Source: Alteromonas ponticola (lineage in GTDB: Bacteria > Pseudomonadota > Gammaproteobacteria > Enterobacterales > Alteromonadaceae). Taken from it: 64,000 bases of DNA. This document shows, piece after piece, positions 63,001 through 64,000 of the stretch. The position numbers and the translations under genes were made by a program. How positions within the stretch are numbered: position 1 is the first letter of the stretch; each line of letters starts with the position of its first letter. Below the pieces are notes generated by a model, which was given only the letters and a program-made list of their open reading frames with translations, was not told where the DNA came from and searched no databases. The stretch spans positions 1 through 64,000 of the forward strand of contig NZ_JAATNW010000004.1 of NCBI RefSeq assembly GCF_012911815.1. The letters run 5' to 3'.

Positions 63001-63860
63001 GCGGCGCGGGCTCTGAAGTGATGAGTCGGATTGCTGCACCTATGGTGGGAGGCACGTTTAGCGCGTTAATCTTAACCTTACTGGTACTTCCGGCTGTTTA
63101 CTATCTGTGGAAGCAGCATACGCATGCACCTAAACCAACGCATCGTCAATCGCTGGTAAGCAAAGCTCGTGGCCTGCATAAATGGCTGATGGCATTTGTC
63201 GGCATCCAGTTTGTACTTTGGGCTGTCAGTGGCACCTACATGGTCATAATGGATATCGATTACATTCATGGTGATACCTTAACCCACCACCAACCAAAAA
63301 ATGTCGACCCGGCACTGGTGGGCTTTACCGTTAATGACGTTAAAGGGGCTTATCCTGAAGCGCAGAGTCTCCGGCTGGGGTTGCTAGGGGCGCGGCCAGT
63401 CTGGCGTTTCACCAATGAAGGTGAAAAGGTAGCCGTATCCGCGATTGATGGGAAGTTGTTATCATCGCTTACGCAATCTGACGCGGCTACCATTGCGCAA
63501 ACTGCTTATACCGGCGATGGAGAAATTCGTAACATTACGCTGATCACTGATAATGCGCCGTCAGAACTGTCTTCACGGCACCTCCCTGTATGGCGGGTTG
63601 AGTTTGACAATGTAGCCAGCCCCACGCTTTACGTCAGTCAGGGCTATGGCGAAGTTGTCACCCGTCGCCATACGTTCTGGCGGGGGTTCGACTGGATGTG
63701 GCGTTTGCACATTATGGACTACGACGATGGTGAAAATATCAGCAATTTGTTTTTAACTCTTATTGCTTTCCTTGGTGTCTGTGCCGCTATTGCCGGTCTG
63801 ATCCTGGTGATATTTCGCATTTTCGTAAACCCAACTGGGAAACATCGTGAAGTTTATTAA
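60024..63860 (+). CDS. cusA: CusA-like RND copper/silver efflux pump with C-terminal PepSY-type domain
   Basis: 1278 residues. Residues 1-1029 are a full HME-RND pump: [20 protein letters not shown], TM4 [20 protein letters not shown] with the proton-relay Asp, [19 protein letters not shown], and the Cus-type metal-binding loop [19 protein letters not shown] (Met near 667). The pump would normally end at about VYYLWKQ (1030). Here about 249 more residues follow: a TM segment (1053-1073, [20 protein letters not shown]), a periplasmic PepSY-like domain (about 1090-1220; [33 protein letters not shown]) and a second TM (about 1240-1266). No stop or frameshift occurs at the junction. It overlaps the next gene by 14 bases. 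Confidence 0.93.
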   Translation: [1278 protein letters not shown]

Positions 63861-64000
63861 GCTTTCTCACAAATGGGTCTCCCTACTAGTGGTTATCCAA
63901 ATGCTCATCTGGCTTGGCAGTGGGCTTTACTTCAACCTGATGGACCACCACAAGGCGGGCGGACATACCTATCGTGCCCATAACCCCGTGGTAACGAGTA
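63847..64000 (+). CDS. PepSY-type membrane protein (partial, runs off the window)
   Basis: Starts at GTG (MKFIKLSHKWVSLLVVIQML) inside the last codons of cusA. The first 51 residues resemble the start of the CusA extension: SHKW.SLLVVIQMLIWLGSGLYF against [23 protein letters not shown]. It is probably a second PepSY-TM protein made with the pump. The end lies beyond the window. Confidence 0.75.
   Translation, partial: MKFIKLSHKWVSLLVVIQMLIWLGSGLYFNLMDHHKAGGHTYRAHNPVVTS

Overview
The window looks like chromosome of an Alteromonas-type marine gammaproteobacterium (Alteromonadaceae and relatives). This is inferred from gene content and protein character, not from a search: an ImuA-ImuB-DnaE2 cassette with a LexA box, a DUF1820 protein, a Kdo-kinase/heptosyltransferase LPS locus in the coaBC-radC-rpmBG-mutM-coaD neighbourhood, Wzi, several GGDEF/EAL proteins, a ubiC-ubiA pair with ubiK, TonB/Fur iron genes and PEP-CTERM proteins. 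No phage, insertion sequence or CRISPR array was seen.

Layout. 1-450: 3' end of a 23S rRNA, then 5S rRNA and its terminator. 450-920: two degenerate copies of the 5S tail/terminator region. 1.3-2.2 kb: secreted acidic EF-hand protein. 2.4-7.6 kb: SOS mutasome imuA-imuB-dnaE2 with a perfect LexA box. 7.7-12.8 kb: membrane-anchored hypothetical protein, DUF885 hydrolase, DUF1820 protein, TetR regulator and a secreted M28 peptidase. 12.9-25.5 kb: cell-surface polysaccharide/LPS and housekeeping region (capsule-type protein, slmA, coaBC, radC, three glycosyltransferases, rpmB-rpmG, mutM, coaD, Wzi-like porin, kdkA, heptosyltransferase). 25.6-29.7 kb: three-gene unit of a small phosphate-binding-like periplasmic protein, a porin-like protein and a membrane GGDEF-EAL protein. 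29.9-33.7 kb: kbl-tdh threonine catabolism, glpE, glpG, FliL-like protein. 33.8-37.7 kb: ubiC-ubiA, ubiK, rep. 37.7-40.9 kb: GAF-GAF-GGDEF-degenerate EAL protein and a cytochrome c5-like protein. 41.0-41.4 kb: tRNA-Arg(CCG) preceded by a partial copy of itself.

41.4-50.5 kb is the accessory-looking part: an orphan NRPS-type adenylation domain that stops short of its C-terminal subdomain, a 59-residue secreted peptide with two cysteines, a ToxR/CadC-type membrane regulator with a beta-propeller sensor, two tandem paralogous PEP-CTERM proteins that each have a matching sigma-54-type -24/-12 promoter, a host-attachment family protein and two coupled small ORFs. 50.6-55.1 kb is an iron/metal region: fpr divergent from a ten-TM metal exporter family protein across a Fur box, then a siderophore receptor with its own Fur-like box. 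55.4 kb to the end: a periplasmic binding-like protein and a Cus-type copper/silver efflux operon with unusual fusions: CusB carries two C-terminal CusF-like domains (the second without its metal ligands), and CusA carries a roughly 250-residue PepSY-type membrane domain, followed directly by a separate PepSY-type gene that runs off the window.

Best candidates for something undescribed are the CusA-PepSY/CusB-CusF-CusF architecture and the regulator/secreted peptide/orphan adenylation-domain locus at 41.8-46.1 kb.
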